64,000 nucleotides of DNA, from contig JAKOON010000026.1 in NCBI GenBank assembly GCA_022577435.1, forward strand, positions 4,762,142 through 4,826,141, in the 5' to 3' direction. Both the position numbers and the translations under genes were made by a program. The DNA comes from Embiotoca jacksoni. Its lineage: Eukaryota > Chordata > Actinopteri > Embiotocidae. Shown piece after piece: positions 22,499 to 37,200 of this stretch (position 1 is its first letter; the number at the start of each line of letters is the position of its first letter). Below the pieces are notes generated by a model. That model was not told the DNA's origin. It searched no databases and was given only the letters and a program-made list of their open reading frames with translations.

Positions 22499-25400
22499 AA
22501 GCAAAGCAGACTGTGTTTTTTATTTGAAAGATTTATTGGATCTTTGTGTCTAAATTATGACCTGTATGTCCACACATCCTATTTTTACCTCCTGATAACC
22601 AGAATGAAAGTCAGTCGGCTCTGCTGGGAGTCCGTCTGTTTTCCTAGAAGTCATAAAAAGGGCTGCGTCTCTCTCTCTCTCATGAAGCCTGAGTCAGCAG
22701 ACATAAAACCAGCATGCAGATTTGCTCGACGCGAGATGCCGCTTTCCCCCCCTCCGAGCATCCTTTGATTCCTCGTCTGCCTTCGTCTGCCCTCTCCTAC
22801 ACGTGCGACACGGGAAGGAAAGAAAACGTCCCAAAAAAAAAGCGAAGCAGCAACCAGCGAAAGAGGAAATAATGTCTTCTTTCGGGAAAACTTGAGGGCA
22901 ACGGCCCAAAAATGTACACGGAGGCAAACCCGTCTTACTCATCACTCAAATCTTCGTCCCTCGTCTGTCTCGCTCCCCTTTTCATCTGCCGGTTGCATCA
23001 CGCCTGACAAATCACTTCTTGATTTTATGCCACGAATCCATTAACTAACCCTTGGTTTTTTTTTGGTGTTTTTTTTTTTTTCCTCACCGTTCGTTCGCAG
23101 GCACGCCGAGTGCTCGAAACGTATTCGCGGCTCCCTTTGCGGAGGCAGAGGGCGGCGTGGGGGGAGGGAGGGGGGTGGAGGGAATGGGGGAGAGGGGAGG
23201 GGGGGTGAGCTTACCGACAGCCATCATGTAGTCCCAGCGATCCAGGAGGCACATGCTGAACTGCAGCCCGTCGGGCGTGTAGCCCACGTCGATGAGCGCC
23301 AACTTCCTGTCCGGGTTCTGACAGACGGCAGATGTCCACGCCACCAGGAACCAGCAGACGATGAGCAGGATGATGCCCAGCAGACGCAACACTCGCCAGC
23401 TGGTCATGTAGGGGATCCTCTGGGCGGTGCGGGACAGGAACACCTTCAGCACCCTGCGGCGAGAAAAAAAATAAACGTCACCGCTGCAGATCATCACCGA
23501 TAAGAGATTTATGATTTAATTCTTTATTCAACACAATTTCCCTTCAGCCTGCCTTAAGAGTGTTTCTCTTTCCATTTCACAGAATTTCCGTTCCCGTACC
23601 TCGAACCCTGTAACTGTATTTCTATATTTTGACTCTGATTGTGTTATGGTTTTATGTATTTTATCTGTTCTCGTGGATTATATTTCTTTTCTACAGTTTC
23701 CAAATGTTCCTTTATATCTGTTCTCGTGTGAAACACTGCGTTTAATATTTCTTGCCGTAAAGCACTGTGAGCTGCATTTTCTTGAATGAAATGGTGCTGC
23801 ACAAACAAAGTTGATCGTTATTTATTGTTATTATTATCATTACATCTGGAAAACGCTTCATAAACATAACTGTCCCTCGTACGGAATGAAACGGTAAAAC
23901 GGACGACCAATTACGTCATTTAGTTTTGAGGTCTTGGAAAAGTCTTTGATAAACGTGTACATATCCTACTTGGATCGACTTTCACCCTGTTAGCTCCTGT
24001 GTTTTTTACACAGTGGGCCCGGAAGTCCAGGTCACGTGACATTTTTCTGTGTAACAGGAATTAAACTGCTCAAACAAATGACCAGGGCATCGCTATTATT
24101 AGGCTCTGCCCTTCACGCACATTGATGAAGTGTCCACTGCGCTCTCCACTAATGAGCCGCCTCCCCCCCCCTATCAAAAATTGATCTGTGTAATATGTTA
24201 ACGTGAGCCTCGAAGGCATTACTCGGTTGCCGTTCGCCATTCGCCACATCCTCTTAATCAGTATCTCCATTAGGGCATTTTGACAGATTCGCCCGACAGA
24301 AAAAAGGCCCACAGATGAACAATTTGAAGAGCATCACTTTAAATACATCAGCCCCCCACCCCCCCCACCCCCCATCCCATTAACAGCTATTCACTGCTGG
24401 ATAACCCCCACCACCACCTCGCTGCATCCTGCGGCAGTCAATTCTCTTCCTCGCACATTCATCTCTCACGTTACCTCCAGGCCCGCCATCATTCGTTACA
24501 CATGTAGATCATCCGGGGACCAAAGTATCCCGTGTTTTTCTTAATTACTTTTAAGTCTCCTCCACTTAACGAAGCGGCGGATCCAACTCCTAAACACGTA
24601 CGGCAGCGACGGAGTAGCTGAGAACCAAAAACAAAAGTGCTGCCTCGACACTTCATAAGGCTCCGGCATTTACAGGGAATTAAGACGCAAGACGCAGCGT
24701 AATTGCACTTAGAGAGGTCGATGTAATTCAATAGCCCTGCCCCCCCCCTCTCCTCCCTCACCCCCTCACCCCCCCGCCCAGGATGGATAACGATGTCGGG
24801 GGAGCGTGCGAGGTGCAGTACCTGTACAGCTTGAGGGTCAGCGTCCCGTAGACGGTAGCGAAGCCCAGCAGTCGAACCCAGCGCAGCAGGATGCAGCGGA
24901 AAACGCTGGGCTGGAAGTAGAGAATCCCGACCTGGAAGAGGACAGAAGAGGCCTTCAGATGACGAAAGGTTTGCGAAAAAACAGGAAACGAAAGGAAGCA
25001 TAAAGTGAGCGAGCCATCCGACTGAGAGTGTTTTTCCATCTAAATGATAATGGGCCCTGTGTCCGCGGGAAATTAAATTCGAAGTCGTGGGAAGCGTGTT
25101 GCCTCGTCGTGCTGTGGGCGGACGGCTCTATAAACAGTGGAGTGATCTTATTTAAATTTTGCCTCGTTTCCAACTGTTATCTTTGAGCATCTTTCCAGCG
25201 CATTGAGTGGCTTCACACTGTTTCGTCCTATATCCCTCATTACCTGCTTCGTTACTCGTGTATATTTTTATGCTCTTCCTCGAAGCCTGCTTAGAAAGCA
25301 GTTTCTCCCGCAGATTATATAAACATTTTTACTTTCCGTGCCGAGTTTTACCAATCAAACAGAATTTTTTAAACATGTTCTTGACCTTGGGGTAAAAAAC

Positions 25401-28400
25401 AAAAACGGTTTGCCTATCAAACTAAATATCTTTTTGGGGCTTTCAACTTCATCAAACAGTCTTTATCACCAGATGGAGTTTGCTCAGCTTACATGGATCC
25501 TGTTGATATGCAATATCAATAACTATAATATTAACAATTCTAAGATCTTTTCCTTTCTGTTGGCCCAAATTTTTTTTCCCAATCCCAGAAACAACAGCTC
25601 AACCCCCCCACCCCCCCCCCCCACCCCTCCCGAAGACGACCACATAAAATGGTTGAAATTTCTGAGCAGGGCTTCTGGCCGCTTGAGTTTGGTTTACTTG
25701 TCAGGCTGCTGCAGTCCAGCCGACTATTTGCTCACATTGAGGTTCGCTCAGCCGCTCTGAAGAGGCCGACCAATCAGCGACCAGTTTATGTGTCTGACAC
25801 GAAGACGACGGAGGAGTTACAACAATGCCGGAGACGCACAGAAAACGGTATTTGGTGGTCGGTGTAGGTTGGGTAGAAGCTGCTCCAGTAGTTCTACGCC
25901 CAGTGGGACGCAACGACTGCCAACGATGTCGAACAGAGCGACAGTAGACCCATTCACGCAGCAAATTTGGAGCCTCGGGTACCAGGCCAGCAGGACAAAA
26001 AGTGCCGTGGATACCCAGTAACTGAGCGTGCCTGTCATCAAAACTGCAAAAAAAAAAAGTTTGCAGTTTTAATATTTTTAAGGGAAACAATACAGCTTAC
26101 ACTTTACTGCAGTTCTTATTATCCATCCGATGGGGCTGGAAGAAATCATCCACCATCTATATCAACATACACCATCTTATTTATCTCAACACCGATAAAT
26201 GCAATGATTAGTATTGGTAGTATATTTCTTTCCTTAGTTTTTGTCTGTGTCTGGATTATTATAAATGAAGAAACTTGAAAAAAACAGTACATTTAGGCCA
26301 GTAGGAAATTCACTGTGTAGATTTGACAAAATCGGTTTAGTCTTCCAGTCATTCCAGGTAAACAGAATCAGACCCATCCGGGACACCCGAGGATTATAAA
26401 TCAGCAGTTCATCAAGTCAAGCATGAAGGTGCACAGTTGCATTGCACGGTTCGTTTTCTGAACTCAAACGTGCAGCGACACACAGCTCCAAACAAATCTG
26501 TCGCACAAACTTACTGTTAACAGACAGAGTGATGACGTACTGCCGCTCACCGCTGCTCTGCTAAACTCACTCAGACACATCGCCTAGGTCCAGCCAGTGC
26601 TTTGATGTCCTCGCAAGCACACACGATTGCATAATGCAGCACTGTACTGTGACATCTCAGACGTGAAGTCCAAAAAAAGAAACGGATGAAGATTTCTCTT
26701 TATTTGCATGAATTGTATTCATGCTCCTACTATTAAAATCTTTACTGTATTCCCTTTAAGGCAACAGATACTGCTGTTAGTACTGCATATATTACAACTA
26801 TGACAACCATGAATGCTGGTAAAACTCTTTGTGGAGCCATTTTCTCCAAGAAATTCGCCCCTGAAACCTCAGAGAAAATTTGTGAACTGCATTAGTCAAC
26901 ACAGTTCAAACGAGATATGACAGTGAAGTGCAGTGACATTTTCGAGCCATCCTTGGCATTACTCAAATAAAAATAAAAAAAGTACATCTGAGCCTGCTAA
27001 CATCACAGAAAGCTTGCCCTTGAGACAAGGAAGAGGGCATCCACCCATGTTTGCTCCGAAGCCCCGGGAACACGCTGAAGCGGCGCCCGTCCGTGTCGCC
27101 AAAAAAACCCTGATGGTCTTCCAAAGACATAAAAAAAAAGAGCCAGAAACAAACACACACCAAAAAAATAAAAAGGAAACAAACAAACATCTGAGGCAAC
27201 GTAATAATCTGTCCGTTGCAGATGTGCAGTGATTTCCCCTGTGGGATTGTTAATGTTAATCGGATTAGCTGAGGCATTAATACGTTCCCTCAGGCGAGCA
27301 GCGAAGACGCAGGCATGTGGATATTTTCGCCCACTAGGTTGGAGATAGTTGAGGGACACGGAGGACCCCCACGGGAGAAGACGGTGGCCCACATCCTCAT
27401 CTGCTCGCAGTCGCCGGCCCGCCGACCGAACGGAGGAACTTCTGACTGGAACAAAGAGCGCTCCGGTTGACTCAGCTCTACGAAGGGGAACGCGGTGCAG
27501 AGCCGGCAATGAACAGAAGAGTGCTGAGTTGTTCATCCACATTTGTACTCTTGGCAAGGAAGGAAAAGAGCTTCTAGACCATAACCGGGGAAAAACGAAA
27601 ACTCACCTCAAATGGGGGCAGGTTTAAGGTAAATATCGAAATAACAACGTGTCGCTGCTGTTTTTGTTGTTTTGTTTTTTTTGAACGAATGAAGAGCGGA
27701 GGCACGGGAGCTGATTAAAAGATAGCAGGCCGAACGGACGCTGAGCAACTGGCTGACGCACATTTGGGTCCACGGGGACCGAAGAGGGCGCAGGAAGATG
27801 AGCTAAAAATGCACCGGGGGGGGGAAACACAGCTCACGACTCCTTTTGAGATAAACTGGTAAATAGCAACTGGATCTTGATCACGTGCCCGTTTAAGGCT
27901 GGTGTTGTTATCAGCGGCGTTCCTCCCTCGAGGCCCGACTCCAAATGATCCGAGTGAGCCAACAAAAGTTGTTGTTGCTTTTTTTATCATGTTTAGCAGT
28001 TTGAGCTTCTCTTTTAATGGTGCGATCTCACCTGCTGCTTATTTTAACTGGACAAAACCACAGTGGAAAAGTTTCATATTCATTTATTTGAGGTTCACAT
28101 TTGCCAACAAACAAGCCCAGCGAGGGTCAGTAAAAGTTGGTTATTACAAAAAGTTTTGTTTATCATCCCAAAAGAAACATTTAGACTTTTTTGTCAGAAT
28201 TCGATATCTAGCAGTGTCACTTTTTGTTCCTTCTTTTTAACATTTCTGAGCTGAGCTTTTTGGCAAACTAAGGATTAATCCTGATGTCCTCAGGTGATCC
28301 TCTGACTTTATCTCTAACACAAGCGCAAGGTTTCTACTTTTGGGTTCCAAGTGACACTATTAGGTAGATTACCATGACAGCAGGCAGCCTTCAGGAAATG

Positions 28401-31400
28401 CAACTTAATCTATACCTACCAAATGTTAGCATGGGAATTGAAAGATGGTGAACGTTAAACCTGCTGCATTGCAATGCAATGGATGCAATGCCATCGGGAG
28501 CATGTCAAAACGCTGCCTAAACATTTGTACTCAACAATTGGTAAGTTGTTTGGGGTCTTTTGAAACTTCTGAAATTATGTGTGATGTTTCACTAGTCAAT
28601 AGTTTGGACACAAACTAATACTGTTAGATAAAGTCTGCCCTGTGATTCAGAACCACCTCAAAATTTACAGGGTCTTTCTTTGACCTATGCTACAGTCTTC
28701 CACCAAATTTGATGAAAATTGATCAAACACTTTTTCTGTAAACCGCACTGACATCTGACCTGCTTGGCGGAGGTAAATATCGGACAACAAATGATTGAGA
28801 AACGCTGCTACACCCTTAACAATGATATAATATAACTGAAACAACAGAAAAGTTCACTTGGAAGGAATTTTGACTGTGTTTCCAATTTGCCACGAAGCAA
28901 ACCAAACATTCTCTGTTGTCCGTGCAGCTCGCGACACCGGCAAAGTCTCTGGCGAGCTTTTACTTTTTGTCGATGAATATTACAGAATATGACGAGGCTC
29001 GAATCCTATTTCCAGCGTTCACTGCAACACAAAACCAACAATCCGTTCCCCCCACTGGACTCTTAGCTCTCGCCAGTTCATATGATACAACGAGGTGCAT
29101 CCCCCCCCCCGCTTCCTCACCGACTCTCTCGCCACAATATCAATACTTCAGAGCAAAAATAAGCAAAGTCATTGTCCTCAAACACGGCCGTGACCCTCGT
29201 ATCTCGCGACGCTGAGCAGAAATACATGACGCGAGCCACTCGCTCTCTGCCAGCGGAGGTTTCTGGGAAGCGTCTGGCCCTCGATCCTCAGATAGGTTTC
29301 TCTTAACGCCGGCGTGCATAAAGGGTAAGATCAGTTCCTGCCCTCCTTCCCTTCTGAAACCTTCCATTAATAATCAATGCTAAGTGCTGGGAATCTTGGA
29401 TTCAGCACTGTGGGAAAGGAAGGGGATCGAGTGTTGCCCGCCAGTGTGTGCGTACGCGCACGCCAGAGTGCACGTGAAGGGATTGAGAGGATCTGGGTTG
29501 CGTATACCTATCTAATGGACATCAATATCCAAGGAGACAATAATCAACTAATCTCGAGCCGCCACCCCCTCCGAGCCTGTTTGTCTCGTCTCAGTTACAG
29601 CATAGTAAAGGCTTCTGGAAACGCAGAGTGCAGCCCTCTCACCACCTCATATTTAAAATGTTGATTCGTTCGGGTTTTTATCAACAGCTGCGATTTCGAT
29701 GACGCTCCAGATTTCAAATCTGCTCGTGAGGACCTTTTTCAGGAGATATTGTAGGGTTATATTTTGGTTTCAGGTAGTCAGGTGAACACGTCCCAGCTGC
29801 ATTCTACCTTAATGATGAAGTTTCCTCTGCTGGCCAAGTCTCCAGGCTCTCCAGACAACCTGACTCAACACAACCTGGCTCTGCATCTGCCCTCTGGAAA
29901 AAAAAAAAAAGGAAAGAAGTCCTATCGTATCGAACAACAGAACAGAGCGCGGTGTTCTACGGACACGCTCCCGATGAGAGTAATACTGAGCTGATTAAAC
30001 TTTTGGAAGTTTTAGAAGTGCGCAATGGCACATTTAGAGGAGGGCTGGATGGTTAAGTGGCTGACGGAAGCACTCCTTTATGGCTTATTTCACCCTTGAG
30101 TCTTTAGTTTTTTTATTAATATGAAATTATTTATCCCCAACCTTCTTCTCAGGGCAAACTTCTCCCTACTTGTCTCAAAGGAGAGAAAATTAAAACCACA
30201 TGTTTGCAGCAAGTCCTTTAAACCTATAAAAGAAGAAATTTAAATACGCTTTAAATACCTGCAGCCAGTTAGCTTAACATTAAGCCCGAAAACAAGAGTA
30301 AAGGGAAGAAAATACTCTCACAAGCACCTCTAAAGCTTTCTAATTAACACTATAACTATTTTTTCTTCTTCTTCAACTGAAAACCAAAGTTTGCCATTTT
30401 AAAAGACATTATGTGTCAAAATCAGTTGCCAGGAAGTGACGAAACCAGTATGGAATAACAATACAATTAAATATAACATGTTCATTTAGTGAGCTTGTAA
30501 GTAGTGGTTAGGCAGAGTCTGCTTCTTTCTAGATGCTCTTTATGCTAAGCTATGCTAATCTTCTCCTGGCTGAAGTTGTATATTTACTGCTGAAATAAGA
30601 CAGTAGTATCTATATTTTCACTTTTGGCAAGAAACCAAATAAGTATATTATCCAATTAAAAGTAATATATAGTTTCTTTCGCTTTATCAGGTGGAGGATC
30701 ATTGCGAAGGCATTATTGGATTTTACCAAGCAAACACCAAAAGAGCAATAACATAATGGTGACTAGATATTTAAAATGATCCCCTTTTATATGAGCATTT
30801 AGTGGTTCTTGTATAGGATGAGTTTTCAAAAAACTGTTAACGGAGTAACTGTGTGTGTTGTCAGGATACTTTGTGCAGGGTGATTTATATTCACATTAAG
30901 GTTCTCGTTATCTAAACCGGCATTAACGGGACGCATTAGTTTGTGTTTTGTTTTATCCGAGTTGCCATTTTGTTGAGGACGCACGCGTCCGGAGATATTA
31001 AACCTGACAGCAGATGTTATAACACATTATTATTGCCTTTGCTAATGCTCTTATCGAGGGTGACTCGCCGGGCCGTGAGTAAGCAGGTGGGGGAAATCAG
31101 TGACATGACATGCAGGGCGTTGATGGGAATAACAGATGTTGTCGGGGGTTTTAAATCCTGTGACAGTTGAACATATTTTCTACTGGGATGTTGCTTCTCT
31201 ACTCAAGTAATAAAAAAAATTAAAAAAAGGAGAGAAAGAAAGAAAAAGAGAGAGGGCGTGAGTGAGTGTGTGTCTGAGAGAGCTATTTGAATCTTATTTA
31301 CTCAAAGCAAATGCTTTAATTCTGTGACATTTAGCACATGTCACCAAACAGCTTATTTAAATAACAAGGATTAAACAGGAAAATGCTGAAGGGCTGAGAA

Positions 31401-31874
31401 TAACAACAGGTATAGTGCTAAAATCTCAGAACATTTACATATTAACACGCCGCAGATTAATCTTTTTTTAAAATATATATATATATATGTCTGTGAGGAT
31501 ATTTAACGACGATCGAGGCGAAAAAACGAGGAGTGACGGGAGCCCGAAAATGGCGGTCAAACGCGTCGAGATTCACTCGCTCACCCAATTACTCATTCAA
31601 TCAACACTCGGTCTCTTAATTTGCGGTTATCTCTCATTCCTAATCATCTCTTATTTCAGCACCCACCAGCTGGCTCCGCACACGCAGATTCAGCGGGTTG
31701 GTTACCCACTAGAAAGTGTCCCTGTTGGTAATGACGGTGACGCAGGCCAGACAGCTGTGGTGCGAGGAAGCGAGCAGGGAGCTGTCGTGAAGCCGGCCGC
31801 CTCGACGTCCGCAAAGTTTTGTAGTCGGTCGAACATTTTGACAAAGACTATGCACGGTCAGCTCCACTCATTGC

Positions 31875-31910
<36 letters not shown>

Positions 31911-34172
31911 TATAGATGAAGACGAAAACACTGAAAGAACCTGATGCACCAGCGTGTGAAGCCAATACCGTATTAGTTAGCTTCATATCAAACAGTTTGT
32001 TTCAAGACTGAAATATAAAGCAACCCATGCAACACTTTTTGGAAAAAAAAAAAAACCCTCATAGAACTGCAGTTACGTTCAGTAACTACTTTCTGTTCAT
32101 GTAGTTCCTGCGCAGTCGCTTCATTTCAGCTGCGTGTGAGAGTTGCGCGTGCATTTTTTTTACTCGAGTAACTAAAATACTAAAATTAAGCTTTCATCGG
32201 ACAAAACTTCGAGCTCAAGCTGCAAGAAAAAACAGATGATCAGCTTCTTTTTTTTTTTTTAAACGCACCCTACCTGTATCTGAGGACACTATACAGCACC
32301 GGGCAGCATTGCCCCCATCCAGCCCCCCCAAACTGTCTACCTATAGGGGAAACACTGGAGACCTTAAGTGTGACCTCAGCCGGTTTTGAAACAGAGCCAG
32401 CGATAGCATCTACAAACTGTACGGTCCCCGAAGGCTTCATGTTGAGGACGGTAACACGCCCACAACCCAAATATCACAGCCAACTGGATGCGCCACGGAG
32501 CATATCCCAAATCATTTAGTGCTAGGACGCTCTCGATAATTAGCTCTCGCTGTAGGGCAACAAGGAGACATTCAACGAATACTTTTTTTTTTTATAATAA
32601 AAGACAGAAAAGGAAGTGGGTGGATTCTTTTATTAGAATAATGCAGTTAGCAGGAGAGCACCAATAAGCGGCAGTGTGTAATTAAGTTGTAATGTGTAGA
32701 CAGTAGCGATGCCAATGTGTAAGTGCAGGAGGGCTGGTGGGGGGTTCAATGCAAAGTGTAAAGGCTTCAGGGATTGATCCCACGTCCCATGAAGGTCAGG
32801 AACCTTACAGGATATTGATCACATGGGTTGTCAGAGCTCTCTCAGAGTATACGGCTCTCAGGAGAAAGTAGAAATACTAAACTGTGTTCTGTTTTCTTGC
32901 GTATTTAAATGTTTAACCGCTGGCCGGTTAAATGTTAAAGCTTTGACCGTCTCCCAAACCTAAGACCCGCATGTATTTAATGCCTTTTCTACCCTGGAAG
33001 TCCCTGCACACCAGATCGGATACATTTTTTTTATGGTTTCCGAGCGTAGTGCTACGATGTGATTCCTTTCTGTTGCTTTAAATTTGGTAGAGTTGGACTA
33101 GGTGGATGTAAAAAAAAGAAAAAAAAAAAAAGAAAATGTCAATTCCACATCAAATCAAACAGCCTTGGGCTTAAGGATTTAAATTGTGCCAGCAGAAATT
33201 CGAAATGATTCGAATGGTGAATTATTTTCAGGGTTGGCAGCAATGACAGGTAGAAGAGCAACTTCATACTAATGGAGCACTTACTGAAATGAAAATGCCA
33301 CAATAAAACATCACATATTAGTCATCTGTTAATGATGCAGTATAAACACATCACTTTTTTAGACTCCAAAAAAATAAAATAAATAAAAGTGGTGAAAAAC
33401 GTTAGCCAGCTCCACTCAAAAGAACAGACCGTGCTGAATTTCAGCCTTTTGTTAATCACGGTTTCTTTGGAGACTGCTACCAGCTAAAAGGGAGAAAAAT
33501 GACTTTCGGCCATTTAGTGTCTGTCTCCATCTGAGTAGAGAGGTGCAGCCTCGGGAATCATTCTGTCACAACAAAGCTCTCGAGCTACTTTTAATGTTTT
33601 GACATGAAATAGCGGCGACCATCCGGTCCGCCCATGCCCCACTTTTTATTTTTCTGGTCATCATTTTTTGTCTTTTTTTCTAATCTACGAAACACCTTCG
33701 GTATGAGAGAGTGGGGAGGGAGCGGCGGAGGGAGGTGGGGTGTTGTAATGCCGATGGATCCATTTTTATATGAAAGCTGACACTCACTGCCACACGGGAA
33801 GGGCGGCTTTCTGGAGGGAGGTAATGGTTTTCTTCTCCTCCCGGCTGCTCCCCGAGGTGGGCCGAGTGTAAATTACATCCAGCTTCGGCCTCCGCGCAGT
33901 CAAGACCGGAGACGACTGGCGACCCCGCCTCCCACAATTCCCTCACCTCCTCCCTCCCTCGCCAGTTAGATCTTGGGAGATATTCCCAGCTTGCCGGGGC
34001 GCACGGAGACGTGTCGGAGGGAACAGGCCTGCCGACACGTGCTTTTTCTTTCACCGGTCTGCTCACACCGCTAAAAACAGAAAACCCTCCAGCTGCAGCG
34101 GTGCGTCCTTGACTCGGTGGCTGTATGTTTTGGGAGGCTCCTTAAGATTTATTTTTTTTTGCAGAGGGAGGT

Positions 34173-34207
<35 letters not shown>

Positions 34208-37200
34208 CAGAGTGTGAAGGGGGGGCACGTGAATGCACACAGCAACTCTCCAAGATCCACTTAAGTCAGATTGAAAGTGTCAGAGCAGCTTCGGGATGGA
34301 AGGCAAGAGAAACGGCTGGCAGACCGTGTTTCATGGCCTGTCAGGTCAGGATACATTATCCCCCGGCCATACTGTTTCTAATTAGCCCCCCGATGTGCTG
34401 TGAAGCCCTGCCTGCCATGCACTGCAAAGTCCCCCCCCCCCGCCCCGCCCCCCGAGTCAGGCTGAGGTGGCACCTTGGCCCAGCTTGGCACCGAGACAGT
34501 TCTGAGATTGGACAGGTGGAGAGACAGGGACTGAGGGCAATAACACCCAGAAGACCATGTGGTTGGAAAGCCACTAACGTTTTTATTGAATCCTTTACCC
34601 TGCTCCCAACAGAGGGATCGGTTTCCCGGCAGAAGAAGGAATTCTAGGCAGCTCCGAATCCATCTTACGTGTCGAAGAAGAAATTACCTGTGTGGAATAC
34701 GTGCGGTTGTAAACAGTCGACACCTCGGCAACAAGGGTCGTGGGTTGGACGGTTGTGTCGTGAAAAGCCTCCGACCTCGACGGTGCCGTTCACGTCCTGC
34801 TTCCCACCGGCAGCTGAACTCAGTTTCATAACCGCGTTTCCTCGCCCTCAACCACGTGGTTTTACTCGCGTCGACAGAAACCAAAACCGACGTTGACAAA
34901 TGACCTTGTGCGAGAAAATCGGTAAAAGTAAATACATATTAGGGCGAATCTTTTAACTGCTGTTAACGTGAATATTAGAAGCTGCGTGCATTGAGACAAA
35001 CACTTGGTTTCACGGATTATCCAGTCAAGCGCGACGGTACTCCGCAGTTACGTTCGGTGACTACTATTAATTTACTTTGTTCCTGTGCACCCGTTTCATT
35101 TCAGCTCAGTCTGAGATTCAAACCTGCTTCGTCGCACGTCTTGCACATTTTTTGCAATATTTTGACTTAAATTTCAGCTGTTTCCACTCGAGTTTTTTTT
35201 TTAAATGCAAATTGAAAATAGGCCCAAAAACAGATGGATAGAAATGTGGATAGAAAATAAATGTATTATTTTCATAGCATCGCAAAACCTGTTAGCTGGG
35301 AGTCCTGCCAGCAGTTGGCGTTGGTTTCTTTGAACCATAACCAAGTCATTTTAACTAAATCATGAGTGTAGCAGGTGGTGGTTACAAAAAACAAAAACAA
35401 AAAAACAGTTATATGAAATTATAGTTGTCATGTCAGTTTTGGAAAGTAGAAACAATATTTCCCTGCCGATAGATGCATCAGATCAGCAAACACGGGTCAT
35501 TTATAGAGGCCCTAACGGGCCATGCAATTTGTAGTTTTAGATTTTGTAGGAGGGCTCGTGATATACCAGCAGTTCGGTGTAAATCAAACGTAACATCAGT
35601 GAGACCCGTGCTCTACTATTGCTCTAGATTTAGACCACTCGCTCAAACTAAAACTTGTACTGCATTTTTCACTCTTATATGACCGTTATATCCAATTGAT
35701 ATAACACGAAATTTAGTTTGAAATACAAACAAAGAAGATCTGGGCAGTTAACATGACCAGCGACATGAAGCGACATCATCAGAGAACCCGAAGCGACTCG
35801 TCGTTCAATCAGAGGAAAATCGGATCTTTTATGCTCGGCACAAAAGGCGTCATCCAAATTTAAAATAGTCGATGGCACATTATCACATTTACATACGCGT
35901 TAACATTCATGAGTGCGCAAGCAAGCAGAGCAGGAGGCGTGACACGTTCCACAGGGGAGCGTCTCTGGGGCGGCCTGCACTGGTGCTCGGCACAGATGGG
36001 CTGGGAAACGTCGGGAAGAGAAGTCTCGTATGATGCGCTTCACGTGCAGTTAAAGTAACCTGGGCGTTTTCTGGCTCTCTGCACTCACTTGGATTGTTTA
36101 AACATCCTGTAAAATGACAACCTCGGTTTTTCCTTAAAGCCGAAGCGGTATTAGAGGTTAAACAGGATTCGGTGGGATGAGATCTCTGATGTGGTTTGTA
36201 TCTTTATGATTGTTTTGCGACAGCTGAATTAAAGGAAGTACTGATTAAACGAACTGCACGGGAGGCTTTAAACTATTCAAATCTATGCGTACACATCGGC
36301 GACTCTTCAAGCTGCAGTGTCGTAAAGGTGAATTAAAAGAAGACACGGCTTCATGTTTCCTAGTGAGTGTGCAGCTTCGCTCTCTTAGTTTAGATATTCC
36401 AGGTCTCTGGAAGACTACGACGGGGATGAACATCACTAATCCACAAGATATCTCCTCATTTGGGGGTTTTGATTGATGGCGGTGTCAAGGTTAAAATGTT
36501 GAGCTGAAGTCTGATGGACTTGAAGGCCGGAGACCACGACTGACATCGCTTCTCCCTCGCGTGGAAGTATCTGCATTTATTACGTTAACTCAATGCACTT
36601 GACGGATGTCACTTGTCTAACTATGAGGGACGGTTAAGTACGACTCAATAATCGCTGGGAACTATTCAACTAATAGTCGAAGAATAACAGTTGCTCTCGC
36701 CTGACTGTTGATAGCTGCGGTAGACTAATAAGCGAATAAACTGTCAGAGTTTGCTACGATAAGTGAAATCGCGTTTACTCAATCAGCTATTTTGCATCTC
36801 TGTCGTTATAGTCAAAGCGCCTATCGGCGATCCAGTGTCTCGTCTGGATGTACGCCCGGTTTGATCGTAGGAGCCGGTGGTAACTCTCCTCCTCCCTCAT
36901 CTCCACGGCCAGACGGAAATAGTGGGCTTTGGCACTGAGATAATCCCCCACCCCCCTTCCCCTCCCCCCGTTCCTCCATCCTCCCCCTTTTCATTTCCAA
37001 GCCGGGGGGGAGGGGTGGGGGTGGGGGGGCGGCGGGACTGAAGTTGTTGCATGTGATACACTCAGGAGAAGAAAAAAGAAAAAAAAAAAAAAAAAGGGGA
37101 GGGCAGGAAAAAAAAAAAATGCATTACTCCACAAAGCAGAACGCCATGGGAACAGGATGAGGTGTAGCTCCTGCCGCTTCAATAACAGTGGAATTATTTA

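Noticed and set aside
27003..27557. 184-codon minus-strand open frame in intron D-E
   Set aside because: No recognisable domain, ends in a hydrophobic low-complexity stretch, and no supporting splice pattern.
31487..31915. 142-codon plus-strand open frame ending in poly(T)
   Set aside because: The end is poly-Phe from a T tract and the rest matches no family I know.
32270..32357. Complete hAT transposon
   Set aside because: Only one terminal-like end is visible; no second end, target duplication or transposase frame.
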